Assembly: GCF_009380215.1 (NCBI RefSeq)
Contig: NZ_WHUG01000002.1
Coordinates: 434,001-498,000 of the forward strand
Direction of reading: 5' to 3'
Source: Rugamonas aquatica
Lineage (GTDB): Bacteria; Pseudomonadota; Gammaproteobacteria; Burkholderiales; Burkholderiaceae_D
DNA: 64,000 nucleotides
The notes beneath the pieces are model-generated. The model made no database searches, was not told the origin of the DNA, and saw only the letters and a list, made by a program, of their open reading frames with translations. Made by a program: the position numbers and the translations under genes. Shown in pieces: positions 9,460 through 18,470 of the stretch. The stretch's first letter is position 1. Each line of letters starts with the position of its first letter.

Positions 9460-10239
9460 ATGGAATATACCGACGCGATCGGCAACAAGCACCTGGCCGA
9501 TCCGCACGCGCGCATCGTGTCGCTGGTGCCGTCGATTACCGAGCTGCTGTGCGACCTGGGCCTGGCCGGGCAACTGGTGGGCCGCACCGGCTTCTGCATC
9601 CATCCGGCCGATGTGGTGCCGGCGATACCCAAGGTGGGCGGCACCAAGGATGTGAATATCGAGAAGATCCGCAAGCTGGCGCCCACCCATCTGGTGGTCA
9701 ATATCGACGAGAACGAAAAGCCGACCGTCGAGCTGCTGGCGGAATTCATTCCGCACATTGTCGTCACGCATCCGCTGCGTCCGCGCGACAACCTGGAGCT
9801 GGCGCGCCTGATGGGCGGCGTGTTCTGCCGCGAGCAGGCTGCTGCCGACTGGTGTGCGGCGTTCGAGGCGGAGTATGCGCTGCTGCGCGCGCTGCCGCCG
9901 TCGCGGCCGCAGACCATGTTGTACTGCATCTGGCAAGACCCGTGGATGACGGTGTCGCGCGACACCTACATCGCGCGCATGCTGGAGGAAATCGGCTGGA
10001 GCGTGCCGGACCTGGGCGAGCAGCGTTATCCGCGCTTCGAATGGTCGGCCGAGTTGATGGATGGCGTGGATGGGGTGTTGCTGTCGAGCGAACCGTATCG
10101 CTTCACCGAGGCGCATGCCGATGCGCTGGAAAAGCAGCTGGGCAAGCCGGTGTTGCTGGTTGATGGGGAGATGATGTCGTGGTATGGCAGCCGGTCGCTG
10201 CAGGGCTTGACGTACTTGAGGGAGCTGGCACGGCGCTAG
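9460..10239 (+). CDS. BtuF-like helical-backbone metal/cobalamin receptor, apparently cytosolic
   Basis: A 259-residue protein of the periplasmic-binding-protein type III (BtuF/FepB-like) fold: RIVSLVPSITELLCDLG near residue 16, VGGTKDVNIEKIRKLAPTHLVV near residue 63, and a C-terminal lobe with WYGSRSLQGLTYL. These are characteristic of cobalamin-binding ABC transporter receptors. Unlike them it has no signal peptide with the ATG at 9460; a TTG at 9388 would add 24 residues that also do not make a signal sequence. No permease or ATPase gene is adjacent. It may be an intracellular metal- or corrinoid-binding protein. Confidence 0.8.
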   Translation: MEYTDAIGNKHLADPHARIVSLVPSITELLCDLGLAGQLVGRTGFCIHPADVVPAIPKVGGTKDVNIEKIRKLAPTHLVVNIDENEKPTVELLAEFIPHIVVTHPLRPRDNLELARLMGGVFCREQAAADWCAAFEAEYALLRALPPSRPQTMLYCIWQDPWMTVSRDTYIARMLEEIGWSVPDLGEQRYPRFEWSAELMDGVDGVLLSSEPYRFTEAHADALEKQLGKPVLLVDGEMMSWYGSRSLQGLTYLRELARR

Positions 10240-10255
10240 CTCCCTCCCCATGAAA

Positions 10256-10627
10256 TTATTCGCTGTCGTCGATGTCGGCTTCGGCCGGCACGGCGCCGTT
10301 GGCGTGGCGCTTGTCCTTGTCATGCAGGCGGCCCAGGGCGCTGTCGATGGCGCGTTTGAGTTTTTCCGCCGAGCCGCCTATGGCCTGGTGCAGCGTGGCG
10401 GCGTGATCGCTGACGGCGATCGGTTGATACCCGGTGACGCGGGCTTCCATCAGGCAGCGGTTGTCGCCGTCGGCTGACTTCTGGCCCAGGTTGTCGCTCA
10501 AATGGACTTCGACGCGGGTGATCTGCTCGCCGAAGCGGTGGAGGGCATTGCTCACGACCGTTTGTACATGTTCATCCAGACCGGCGTGGCGGTCGATGGT
10601 TTTGTCGGCATTGATATTGATTTGCAT
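10256..10627 (-). CDS. HPF/RaiA-family ribosome-associated protein (short form)
   Basis: A 123-residue protein with the ribosome hibernation factor fold: MQININADKTI, then RVEVHLSDN and CLMEARVTGYQPIAVSDHAATLHQAI in pieces, ending in LGRLHDKDKRH. Family members bind the 30S decoding region and stabilise inactive ribosomes. Conservation of the typical basic patch is weaker than in true HPF, so it may be a diverged HPF/RaiA-domain protein. The ATG at 10627 has GGAG eight bases upstream; an upstream extension of 11 residues is unlikely. Confidence 0.8.
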   Translation of the reverse strand: MQININADKTIDRHAGLDEHVQTVVSNALHRFGEQITRVEVHLSDNLGQKSADGDNRCLMEARVTGYQPIAVSDHAATLHQAIGGSAEKLKRAIDSALGRLHDKDKRHANGAVPAEADIDDSE

Positions 10628-10707
10628 ACGCTTGCTCCTGTTTGTTGAACTGCAAAACAATATTACTCCTTTTCTCCTTAGGTTCGCGTTAAGTCGCTAA
10701 CGTTGAG

Positions 10708-11373
10708 CTAGCCATTGATGAGCGAAGCGGCAATATTGATCGACAAACCGAGGATGGCCAGGTTGTAGAAGAAGCACAGCACCGATTGCCCCAGCACCAC
10801 CTGGCGCATGGCGCGGCTGCGCACGGCCACGTCCGAGGTCTGCACGGCGACCGAGATCGTCAGCGCGAAATACAGGAAGTCCCAGTAGTTCGGCGTCAGG
10901 TCGTGGTCGGGGAACTGCAGCGGCTTCTCGCCGTCGTTCTTGATGTAGTACAGATGGGCGTAGTGCGAGCAGAACATGGTGCCTATCATGAACCACGAGC
11001 CGGTCAGCGTCAGCACCACGAAGCCGTAGTGCAGCGCCATGTCGGCCGTCTTCAGATCCTTCAGCGTCGACAGCTGCGAGATGATGGCGGCCAGGCTGAT
11101 CATGATCGCCAGCGACAGCGTGGCCAGGATCACAGGCCCCTTTTCATCCTGGCGGCAGGCGGCGCGCTTGATGTCGTGCTGGTCGGCGCGCATCATCATC
11201 CAGCCCATCATCAGCAGATAGGACCAGACCACGATATTCCACGCCGTCAGCAGGCGGGCCAGCAGCGGCCAGGCTTGCGGCAGCAGCGGGCCGATCACGA
11301 CGCCCAGCGCGACGGCCAGGCTCAGGTGGGGGCGGCTGTGGATGATGCCGGGCAGTCGTATGCGTAATGTCAT
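10708..11373 (-). CDS. DUF1345 family membrane protein
   Basis: A 221-residue protein with about five membrane segments and the DUF1345 markers ALHYGFVVLTLTGSWFMIG and PNYWDFLYFALTISV (in pieces). Function of the family is unknown. Its ATG overlaps the stop of the upstream MFS gene (ATGA at 11370-11373), so the two are co-transcribed and probably translationally coupled. Confidence 0.88.
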   Translation of the reverse strand: MTLRIRLPGIIHSRPHLSLAVALGVVIGPLLPQAWPLLARLLTAWNIVVWSYLLMMGWMMMRADQHDIKRAACRQDEKGPVILATLSLAIMISLAAIISQLSTLKDLKTADMALHYGFVVLTLTGSWFMIGTMFCSHYAHLYYIKNDGEKPLQFPDHDLTPNYWDFLYFALTISVAVQTSDVAVRSRAMRQVVLGQSVLCFFYNLAILGLSINIAASLING

Positions 11374-12611
11374 TGCTTGTCCTCATGAGGGAAACGGTCC
11401 ATGCGCGACAGTACAGGGAACAGCACGGCCCAGGCGCCGGTCACGGCCAGTGTGGCGGCGCCGCCGAACAGCACCGCGCGCGTCAGGCCCATCCAGCCGG
11501 CGGTCAGGCCGGATTCGAATTCGCCCAGTTCGTTGGAAGCGCCGATGAACACCGAGTTGACGGCGCTGACGCGGCCGCGTATCGCGTCCGGCGTTTCGTA
11601 CTGCACCAGCAGGTGGCGCACGTAGACGCTGATCATGTCGCCTGCGCCCATCAGGAACAGCGCGACCAGCGCGACGATGAAGGTGGAGGTGGCGCCCAGC
11701 ACCAGCGTGCCGACGCCGAACACGCCGACGCCGCCCAGCATCCACAGGCCGACCCGGCGCGTGATGGGGAAGAAGGCCAGCGCGATCGAACAGATGGCGG
11801 CGCCAGCGCCGGGCGCGGTGCGCAGCATGCCGAGGCCGGTCGGGCCGACGTGCAGCACGTCGTGCGCCAGCGCCGGCAGCAGCGCGGTGGCGCCGCCGAA
11901 CAGCACGGCAAACAGGTCGAGCGAGATGGCGCCCAGTACCACCGGTTTGGACCAGACGAAGCGCAAGCCTTCGAGCACGGTGTGCCAGGTGGCGGGCTCG
12001 CGGTTGCTCGGCTGCTTGACCGATTTGACCAGACTCATCATCACCACCGAGGCCACCAGCAGCGCCGAGGAAATCATATAAACCGTTTTCGGCCCAGCCA
12101 GGTAGAACAGGCCGCCCAGCGTCGGGCCGAGGATGACGGCGACGTGGAAGCTCGACGAGCTGAGCGCGACGGCCTTGCTGAAGCTCTCAGGCGGCACCAG
12201 GTTGACCAGGATGGCTTGCGTGGCCGGCCCCATGAAGGCGCGCGCGCTGCCGAACAGCACCAGCACGGCAAACACCGGCCACACGGCGCTGAGCCCGGCG
12301 ACGGTGAAGGCCAGCAGCATCAGGCCGCACAGCAGCTGCGCGCCCAGCGCCAGCGCGATCAGGTTGCGGCGGTCGTAGCGGTCGGCGGCGTGGCCGGCGA
12401 TCAGGATCAGCAGCAGGAAGGGCGCGAACTGCGCCAGGCCGATCAGGCCGAGGTCGAACAGGTTGTGGGTCAGCGCATAGACTTGCCAGCCGATGGCGAC
12501 GTTCTGCATCTGGACCGCCACGGTGGCGAGGGTGCGGGCGGAAAGGTAGAGGGTGAAGTTACGGTGGCGCAGGACGCTGAAACCGTTGGAGGAGGTCGGA
12601 CTGTCGGACAT
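11370..12611 (-). CDS. MFS transporter, EntS-like (MFS_3)
   Basis: A 413-residue twelve-helix major facilitator. The N-terminus NGFSVLRHRNFTLYLSART and the loop AGHAADRYDRRNLI are typical of the EntS/MFS_3 branch, which includes siderophore exporters and many uncharacterised drug exporters. It lies 70 bases downstream of the ferredoxin-reductase gene and overlaps the DUF1345 gene, so the three may form one transcript. No siderophore biosynthesis genes are nearby, so the substrate is open. Confidence 0.88.
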   Translation of the reverse strand: MSDSPTSSNGFSVLRHRNFTLYLSARTLATVAVQMQNVAIGWQVYALTHNLFDLGLIGLAQFAPFLLLILIAGHAADRYDRRNLIALALGAQLLCGLMLLAFTVAGLSAVWPVFAVLVLFGSARAFMGPATQAILVNLVPPESFSKAVALSSSSFHVAVILGPTLGGLFYLAGPKTVYMISSALLVASVVMMSLVKSVKQPSNREPATWHTVLEGLRFVWSKPVVLGAISLDLFAVLFGGATALLPALAHDVLHVGPTGLGMLRTAPGAGAAICSIALAFFPITRRVGLWMLGGVGVFGVGTLVLGATSTFIVALVALFLMGAGDMISVYVRHLLVQYETPDAIRGRVSAVNSVFIGASNELGEFESGLTAGWMGLTRAVLFGGAATLAVTGAWAVLFPVLSRMDRFPHEDKQ

Positions 12612-12681
12612 TGGCGCTTTCAGGGAGCAGAGCCTGGGGACTCTGCATCCCTGTCTGCTCCCGGTGGGGATGGATGCTTAT

Positions 12682-13710
12682 TTAAGGCTTGTTGATGTCG
12701 GCTTCGGTGGTGAAGGCATCGGCGTAGAACTCCTCCTCCGGCAGGCGGCATTGCGCGACAAAATCGCGCTTGGCGGAGTCGACGACGATAGGCGCGCCAC
12801 AGGCATACACCTGGTGGCCGGACAGGTCGGGCAGGTCGGCCATGACGGCGGCGTGCACGAAGCCGGTGCGGCCGGTCCAGTGGTCTTCCGGCTGCGCGGC
12901 CGAGATCACCGGCACATACTTGAAGTTCGGCAGGATCGCTTCCCACTGGCGGCACAGGGCGTCCATGTACAAGTCCTGCGGGCGGCGGCCGCCCCAGTAC
13001 AGCACCATCTGGCGCTGCGAATCCTGCGCGCGCAGGTGTTCGATGATGGCCTTGATCGGCGCGAAGCCGGTGCCGGAGGCCAGCAGCACCATCGGCTTGT
13101 CGCTGTCCTCGCGCACGAAGAAGGTGCCCATCGGGCCTTCGAAGCGCAGGATGTCGCGTTCCTTCATCGTGCTGAACACCTGGTCGGTGAACAGGCCGCC
13201 CGGCATGTGGCGGATGTGCAGGCTCAGAGGCTGGTCCTGGTCCGGCGGCGAGGCCAGGCTGTAGCTGCGGCGCTTGCCGTCGCGCAGCATGAATTCGATG
13301 TACTGGCCGGCGCGGAATTTCAGCGTTTCGTTGGCCGGCAGTTGCAGCGTCATGACGACCACGTCCGGCGCCATTTTTTCCATCGTCGCCACGCGGGACG
13401 GCATCTTGCGGATCGGATAGTCGTCGCTGCCGGCCACTTCGCGGGCTTCGATGGTCAGGTCCGAGTGGGCGGTGGCGCAGCAGAACAGCGCCTGGCCGGC
13501 CGCTTCCTCGTCCTTGCTCAGCGCGCGTTCCTGGTGCGCCTTGTGCGTGACCGAACCGGAGATCACTTTGCCTTTGCAGGAGCTGCATGCGCCATTCTTG
13601 CAGCCGTAGGGCAGGCCGACGCCTGCGCGCATGGCCGCGGCCAGTACGGTTTCGTCTTCCTCGCAGCTGAATTGATGGCCGCTGGGCTGTACAGTAATTT
13701 GGAAGGTCAT
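12682..13710 (-). CDS. Ferredoxin-type [2Fe-2S]/FAD/NAD(P)H oxidoreductase (annotated in the family as CDP-6-deoxy-delta-3,4-glucoseen reductase)
   Basis: A 342-residue three-domain electron-transfer protein. Residues 1-90 are a plant-type ferredoxin with cluster ligands Cys37, Cys42, Cys45 and Cys77. Residues 100-200 are the FAD domain with RSYSLASPP, and the rest is the NAD(P)-binding domain with ASGTGFAPIKAI and a terminal YACGAPIVV. The order ferredoxin-FAD-NAD matches AscD/E3 reductase and oxygenase reductases. No dideoxysugar genes are near, so it more likely serves another redox partner or acts as a general flavin reductase. The partner is not identifiable. Confidence 0.88.
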   Translation of the reverse strand: MTFQITVQPSGHQFSCEEDETVLAAAMRAGVGLPYGCKNGACSSCKGKVISGSVTHKAHQERALSKDEEAAGQALFCCATAHSDLTIEAREVAGSDDYPIRKMPSRVATMEKMAPDVVVMTLQLPANETLKFRAGQYIEFMLRDGKRRSYSLASPPDQDQPLSLHIRHMPGGLFTDQVFSTMKERDILRFEGPMGTFFVREDSDKPMVLLASGTGFAPIKAIIEHLRAQDSQRQMVLYWGGRRPQDLYMDALCRQWEAILPNFKYVPVISAAQPEDHWTGRTGFVHAAVMADLPDLSGHQVYACGAPIVVDSAKRDFVAQCRLPEEEFYADAFTTEADINKP

Positions 13711-13839
13711 GCGATATCAGGGGTAGTTAGGGCCGCCGCAGGGCAACCGGGGTGAATGGATGGAAACTTGATCAGCATTAGTTTCCGCGATTTTATCACC
13801 CCGGCCCGGTTGGGCGGGCGCCTGCCCCACGGCGCCGTG

Positions 13840-15297
13840 CTAGGCGGTGCGGTTTTTGGCGAAAAACAGCACGACGCAGGCGCCAAGCAGCGCGGCGGCG
13901 GCCGGCAGCAACATGGTGTGCGCCATGGCCCGGGCAAAACCGGCATGGAACAGGGCCAGGTTGGCCGGGTCGAGCGCGCCCGGGTGGAAGGCGCCCGCCG
14001 CATACTGGTCGGCGGGCAGCTGGCGCGCCAGTTGCGCCTGGACCAGCGCGGCAATCGAGGCGGCGCCCAGCACCGAGCCGATCTGGCGCGTGGTGTTGAA
14101 GATGCCGGAGCCGGCGCCGGCCCGCGCAGGGGGCAGGTTGCGCATCGTGCTGGCCGAGATCGGCGCCCAGATGCAGGCGTTGGCCACGCCGAGCAGGGCG
14201 GACGGCAGCAGCAACAGCCAGCGCGACTGTGCCGCGTCCGGCAGCCAGAGCGCGTACCACAGCAGGCCGCCGGCCAGGCAGGCCAGGCCGAAGCACGCCA
14301 TGTAGCGCGGGTCGATCCTGTCGGCCAGCTTGCCGGTGAACGGGGCCAGCGCGGCCAGCACCAGCGCCATCGGCGCCAGCATCAGCGCGCAGGCCAGCGG
14401 GCTCAGTTGCATGACGATCTGGAAGTAGAAGATCAGCGGCAACAGCATGCCGGCCGTGGTGAAGCCGACTATCGAGATGGCCAGGTTGCCGACCGTGAAA
14501 TTGCGGTCGCGGAACAGCTCCAGCGGCAGCAAGGGTTCGTGCTTGTTGCCGCGCTGCCAGAGCAGGAACAGCGCGAACAGCAGCACGCCGCCCACGATCA
14601 GCGCCCAGACCGGGATTTGCCAGGCGATCACGCCCCAGTGGTAGCGTTCGCCGTCCTGGATGCCGAGCGCGATCAGCAACAGGCCGGCGCCGCTGAGTAT
14701 GGCGCCCGGAATGTCCAGGCGGTGCGGTTGCTGGCCGAATTCGGGCAGCAGCTTGCGGGCCAGCACGAAGGCGGTCAGGCCGACCGGCACGTTGACGAAG
14801 AAGATCCACTGCCAGCCCAGGGTGTTGACGATGGCGCCGCCGAGCATGGGACCGATCAGGGTGGAGATGCCGGCCACGGCGCCGAGCAGGCCCATGGCCT
14901 GGCCGCGCTGCGCGGCCGGGAAGATGCGGGTGATGACGGCCATGGTCTGCGGCACCATGCAGGCGGCGCCTATGCCCTGCACCACGCGCGCGGCGATCAA
15001 CTGGCCGGCCGTCTGCGACAGGCCGCAGGCCAGCGAGGCCAGCGCGAAGACCGCCAGGCCGGTCAGGTAGATGGGCTTGGGACCGTAGCGGTCGCCCAGC
15101 CGGCCGGTCAGCAGCAGCGGCGCGGCGTAGGCCAGCAGGTAGGCGCTGGTCACCCACATCACGGCGCCGATGGAGGTGTCGAGGCCGGCCATGATGGCGG
15201 GATTGGCGACGGAGACGATGGTGGCGTCGATCAGCACCATGAAGGTGCCGATCACCAGTGTCCAGAACACTGGCCAGGGTTTTTGGTGAGGATGCAT
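13840..15297 (-). CDS. DHA2-family (14-TM) multidrug MFS exporter
   Basis: A 485-residue protein of the EmrB/QacA type. It shows TFMVLIDATIVSVANPAI in helix 1, the loop TGRLGDRYGPKPIY, and motif C (GPMLGGAIVNTLGW region) that marks antiporters. About 14 helices are predicted from the hydrophobic profile. Its start follows the stop of the flavin monooxygenase with only one base between, so they are one operon, divergent from a MarR regulator. The arrangement implies export plus enzymatic modification of the same toxic compound or drug. Confidence 0.92.
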   Translation of the reverse strand: MHPHQKPWPVFWTLVIGTFMVLIDATIVSVANPAIMAGLDTSIGAVMWVTSAYLLAYAAPLLLTGRLGDRYGPKPIYLTGLAVFALASLACGLSQTAGQLIAARVVQGIGAACMVPQTMAVITRIFPAAQRGQAMGLLGAVAGISTLIGPMLGGAIVNTLGWQWIFFVNVPVGLTAFVLARKLLPEFGQQPHRLDIPGAILSGAGLLLIALGIQDGERYHWGVIAWQIPVWALIVGGVLLFALFLLWQRGNKHEPLLPLELFRDRNFTVGNLAISIVGFTTAGMLLPLIFYFQIVMQLSPLACALMLAPMALVLAALAPFTGKLADRIDPRYMACFGLACLAGGLLWYALWLPDAAQSRWLLLLPSALLGVANACIWAPISASTMRNLPPARAGAGSGIFNTTRQIGSVLGAASIAALVQAQLARQLPADQYAAGAFHPGALDPANLALFHAGFARAMAHTMLLPAAAALLGACVVLFFAKNRTA

Positions 15298-15298
15298 G

Positions 15299-16495
15299 TC
15301 AGGCCTTGGTTGAGTAGTCGGGCAGGGCGATGGCGTCGGCCTTGGGCTTGTTCAGTTTGCCGATCAGGGTGGAGACGGCGGGTTTGGCCAGCACGCCCAG
15401 CACGGCGTTGGACAGCCTGACCCCGGCGCGGCTGTGGGGCGAGGCGAAGCGCAGGGCGCCCGGCGCGATGCGCTGCGCATTGCGCACGTAGGGCCGCATC
15501 AGCGCCTGGTAGCGCTGGAAGGCTTGCGTATGGTCCTGCTGGCTGCCCAGTTCGCCTGCCAGGATGTAGGCGCCCACCAGCGCCAGGCTGGTGCCCATGC
15601 CGCTGATCGGCGACGCGCAGTAGGCGGCGTCGCCCACCAGCGCGACCCGGCCGTTCGACCATCGCGGCAGCTTGACCTGGCCGATGGCTTCGAAATAAAA
15701 GTCGGGTGACTGCGCCATGTCGCGCAAGACGCGCGCGGTGTCGAAGCCGGCGTCGGCAAAGACTTCGTGCAGCAGCGACTGCTGTTCGGCACGGCTGAGC
15801 TCTTCATGGCCGCGGCGGCTGCTGCGGAAGGACAGGAAGGCGCGGGTGGTGCCTTGATTGTCCGGACGCAGCAGCAGGGTGCGGCCGCGCCCGGCGTTGT
15901 ACCAGCGCGCCCACTGGCCGTCGCCGGGCTGGTAGGGAATGGTGAAGTAGGCGGTGTACATGTCCAGGTAGTGGATGGCCGGCGTGTCGGGGCAGACCAG
16001 GCGGCGGGTGCGCGAGCGGATGCCGTCGGCGCCGATGACCAGGTCGAAACTGCGCTCGGCGCCGCTGGCAAAGACCACGCGCACCTGGTCGCCCAGGTCG
16101 GTGACGGTGAGCGGATGGTCGCCGAACAGGTACTCGGCGTCGTGGCGGCTGTGCTCGTAGAGCAGGTCGACCAGTTCGCCGCGCAGGATTTCGGTGTCGC
16201 AGACCAGGCCCTGGCCGCCGAAGCTGTCGGCGGTGAAGGAAGCCTTGGCATGGCCGGCGGCGTCGACAAAGGCCAGCCCGGCTTCGCGGGTGATGCGGCT
16301 GCGCACTTCGGCGTCGATGCCCATGCGCCGCGCCACTTCGCGCCCGGCGCCGCGCAGATCGATGGTTTGGCCGTAGCTGCGCAGCTGCGGCGCACGCTCG
16401 ACGATGGTGACCTGGATGTTTTTACGATGGAGGAAATGCGCCAGCACCGGCCCGGCAATGCCGGAGCCGATAATCAGCACGGTACGAATTTTCAT
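15299..16495 (-). CDS. FAD-dependent monooxygenase, TetX/PHBH-like
   Basis: A 398-residue class A flavoprotein hydroxylase. The FAD motif GSGIAGP (Gly10, Gly12, Gly15) is at the N-terminus, and the second FAD motif GDAAYCASPISGMGTSLAL lies near residue 285. The segment RSYGQTIDLRGAGREVARRMG resembles tetracycline-inactivating TetX and related antibiotic monooxygenases. The ATG at 16495 has AGGAG seven bases upstream. It is first in an operon with a DHA2 exporter and divergent from a MarR gene. Substrate is inferred only as a drug-like aromatic or polyketide. Confidence 0.88.
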   Translation of the reverse strand: MKIRTVLIIGSGIAGPVLAHFLHRKNIQVTIVERAPQLRSYGQTIDLRGAGREVARRMGIDAEVRSRITREAGLAFVDAAGHAKASFTADSFGGQGLVCDTEILRGELVDLLYEHSRHDAEYLFGDHPLTVTDLGDQVRVVFASGAERSFDLVIGADGIRSRTRRLVCPDTPAIHYLDMYTAYFTIPYQPGDGQWARWYNAGRGRTLLLRPDNQGTTRAFLSFRSSRRGHEELSRAEQQSLLHEVFADAGFDTARVLRDMAQSPDFYFEAIGQVKLPRWSNGRVALVGDAAYCASPISGMGTSLALVGAYILAGELGSQQDHTQAFQRYQALMRPYVRNAQRIAPGALRFASPHSRAGVRLSNAVLGVLAKPAVSTLIGKLNKPKADAIALPDYSTKA

Positions 16496-16549
16496 ATGAG
16501 GCTCCTGTGAGCGGGTGTGGACTGCTCGGCAAGAATTTCCTAAGCAGGT

Positions 16550-16584
16550 ATTTAGTAAAGTAAATTTATATCTAAGTAAATTAG
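16550..16584. promoter_or_regulatory. Candidate MarR operators in the divergent promoter region
   Basis: The 217-base gap between the monooxygenase and marR is AT-rich compared with its surroundings. Two inverted repeats stand out: ATTTA-GTAAAG-TAAAT (16550-16565) and CTAA-GTAAA-TTAG (16572-16584). The related word TTACTAAA recurs near 16677, just before marR. MarR proteins commonly bind such AT-rich palindromes in divergent regions and repress both genes until a ligand binds. Confidence 0.45.
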
Positions 16585-16712
16585 CGATTATGGCGTGAAA
16601 CTTCCTTCGGGTCAAGCACTGGTGGTTTTTTGACGTGCTCGGCGTCGCTAAGTTAGTATGTGGTTAAGAAAATTGCTTACTAAATGACTTAGCGGTAGAG
16701 GAAAAAACTATC

Positions 16713-17192
16713 ATGACGCAGCAAGCTGTAGGGCAAGTGGCCGACGTGGCCGACGACCCGATTTGCCGGAACCTGCAAAATATCTCGATCCTGACGCGGG
16801 AAATCGAAAAACGGCTGGCGGAGACCTTGAAGGTCAATGCGACCGATCTGGCCGCGATGGAGCAGCTGGTGGGCAGCGGCGCGCTGACGCCGGGCGATCT
16901 GGCGGCGCGCCTGCAAGTGACGACGGCGGCGGCGACCCAGATCGTCGACCGTCTGGAGAAGGCCGGCCACGTCGGCCGGGTGCGGCATGAGACCGACCGC
17001 CGCAAGGTGATGGTGGTGCCGGCGGCCGAGTCGGTGGCGTTGACCATGCGCGAGCTGACGCCGATGCTGGCCAGCCTGCAGGCGCTGGTGTCCTCGCTGG
17101 CGGCGCCGGAGCGCGCCGTCGTTGGCGCCTTTCTTGAGCAGGTGGTTGGAATTTATCGCGGCACTATCGAACGTACCGGGGGCAAGCAATGA
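16713..17192 (+). CDS. MarR family transcriptional regulator
   Basis: A 159-residue winged-helix regulator. The recognition region reads LTPGDLAARLQVTTAAATQIVDRLEKAGHVGRV in pieces, followed by the wing RHETDRRKVMVV, both diagnostic for MarR. It is divergent from the monooxygenase/exporter operon and is presumably its ligand-responsive repressor. Its stop overlaps the start of the downstream epimerase-like gene as ATGA, so it also heads a two-gene operon. Confidence 0.92.
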   Translation: MTQQAVGQVADVADDPICRNLQNISILTREIEKRLAETLKVNATDLAAMEQLVGSGALTPGDLAARLQVTTAAATQIVDRLEKAGHVGRVRHETDRRKVMVVPAAESVALTMRELTPMLASLQALVSSLAAPERAVVGAFLEQVVGIYRGTIERTGGKQ

Positions 17193-18046
17193 AGCGGCCA
17201 CGTCTGTTAATTCTCGGCTGCGGCGACGTCGGCATGCGGCTGTTGCCCTTGCTGCGCAAGCAGTTCCGCATTTTTGCCGTCACCAGCCAGCCGTCGCGCT
17301 GCGCCGAGCTGCGCGCGCTGGGCGCGGTGCCGCTGGTGGCCGACCTGGATCAGCCTGCCACGCTGCGGCGCCTGGCCGGGTTGGCGACCTATGTCGTGCA
17401 TCTGGCGCCGCCGCCCGCCGAGGGCGTGCTGGACAGTCGCACGCGTCATCTGACCGCCGTGTTGCCCGGGCATGCCCGTATGGTGTATGTCAGCACCACG
17501 GGCGTCTATGGAGATTGTGGTGGAGCGTTGTTTGACGAGAGCCGTCCGGTGGCGCCGCGCAATGCGCGGGCCTTGCGGCGGGTGGATGCCGAGCGGGTGC
17601 TGCGCGGCTGGGCGCGGCGCGCCGGCGCGCAGTTGTCCATCCTGCGGGTGCCGGGGATTTATGCCGGCGAGCGCCTGCCGCTCAAGCGCCTGCAGGCGGG
17701 GACGCCGGCGCTGATCGAGGCGGATGATGTCTACACCAACCACATCCATGCCGACGATCTGGCGGCCATCATCGTCAGGGCCCTGTTCCGGGGCGGAGCC
17801 AACCGGGTGTATCACGCGGTGGACGACAGCGATATGAAAATGGCGGCGTATTTCGATGCGGTGGCCGATGCGTTCGAGCTGCCGAGGCCGCCGCGCCTGC
17901 CTCGTGCGGAGTTGCAACAGGTGGTGACGCCGGCGCTGCTGTCCTTCATGTCCGAGTCGCGGCGGCTGAGCAACGGCCGCATCAAGCGCGAGCTGGGCGT
18001 GCGGCTGCGCTACGCCACCGTGGCGCAAATGCTGGCCAAGCGCTGA
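17189..18046 (+). CDS. NAD(P)-dependent epimerase/dehydratase-like protein (YeeZ type)
   Basis: A 285-residue extended-SDR-fold protein. The N-terminal GCGDVGMRLLPLL is a nucleotide-binding glycine-rich loop, VYVSTTGVYGD near residue 98 is the strand leading to the active site, and YTNHIHADDLAAII near residue 180 is conserved in YeeZ-like proteins. The catalytic YxxxK is not intact, as in other atypical SDRs of this group, so catalysis is uncertain. It overlaps marR by four bases and meets the convergent gene at 18047 with no gap. Confidence 0.85.
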   Translation: MKRPRLLILGCGDVGMRLLPLLRKQFRIFAVTSQPSRCAELRALGAVPLVADLDQPATLRRLAGLATYVVHLAPPPAEGVLDSRTRHLTAVLPGHARMVYVSTTGVYGDCGGALFDESRPVAPRNARALRRVDAERVLRGWARRAGAQLSILRVPGIYAGERLPLKRLQAGTPALIEADDVYTNHIHADDLAAIIVRALFRGGANRVYHAVDDSDMKMAAYFDAVADAFELPRPPRLPRAELQQVVTPALLSFMSESRRLSNGRIKRELGVRLRYATVAQMLAKR

Positions 18047-18310
18047 TCAGGCGCGCGGCGGGCGCTTCTTCTGCTGCACGCGTTGCTGCTGCTTCTTCTG
18101 GGTCTGTACCTTGTTCTGCTTGGCTTCGTACAGGGCGACCGCGTCCGTGCGGGCCTGTTCCGGGGTGCGCAGCTCGGGCTGGTCGTCGTGCTTGACGAAA
18201 TATTCGGCGTCCTGGGCGTCGACCACCAGCTTGATGGCGGCGGCGTCGTCCAGATCGTAGATTTCGTGGAGCAGGGTTGTTACTTCGTCGAGGAATTCTT
18301 CGTAGGTCAT
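18047..18310 (-). CDS. Hypothetical protein with basic C-terminal tail
   Basis: An 87-residue protein I do not recognise by function. The first 60 residues look like a small acidic helical domain (TYEEFLDEVTTLLHEIYDLDD, then DAEYFVKHDDQ). The last 25 residues are rich in Lys, Gln and Arg (KKQQQRVQQKKRPPRA), which suggests nucleic-acid contact. Its stop directly abuts the stop of the convergent epimerase-like gene. No signal peptide. Confidence 0.65.
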   Translation of the reverse strand: MTYEEFLDEVTTLLHEIYDLDDAAAIKLVVDAQDAEYFVKHDDQPELRTPEQARTDAVALYEAKQNKVQTQKKQQQRVQQKKRPPRA

Positions 18311-18470
18311 GGGAAATGTAAAAACAAGTAAAGAAGGGGCGGAAATTACACTAGTGCAAGCCGCTTTGGTGGGGTTTGTGCCAAAATGGCAACGCGTTTC
18401 GGCTGATCTATATCAATCAAGTCATCACATGATACGATATTGTTAGCTATCTTACGAAGGAGCCATGCGC

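Noticed and set aside
11367..15420. Long plus-strand open frames opposite the MFS, reductase and DHA2 genes
   Set aside because: Low-complexity Gln/Ala/Gly/Arg products typical of shadow frames; the minus-strand genes have clear family motifs.
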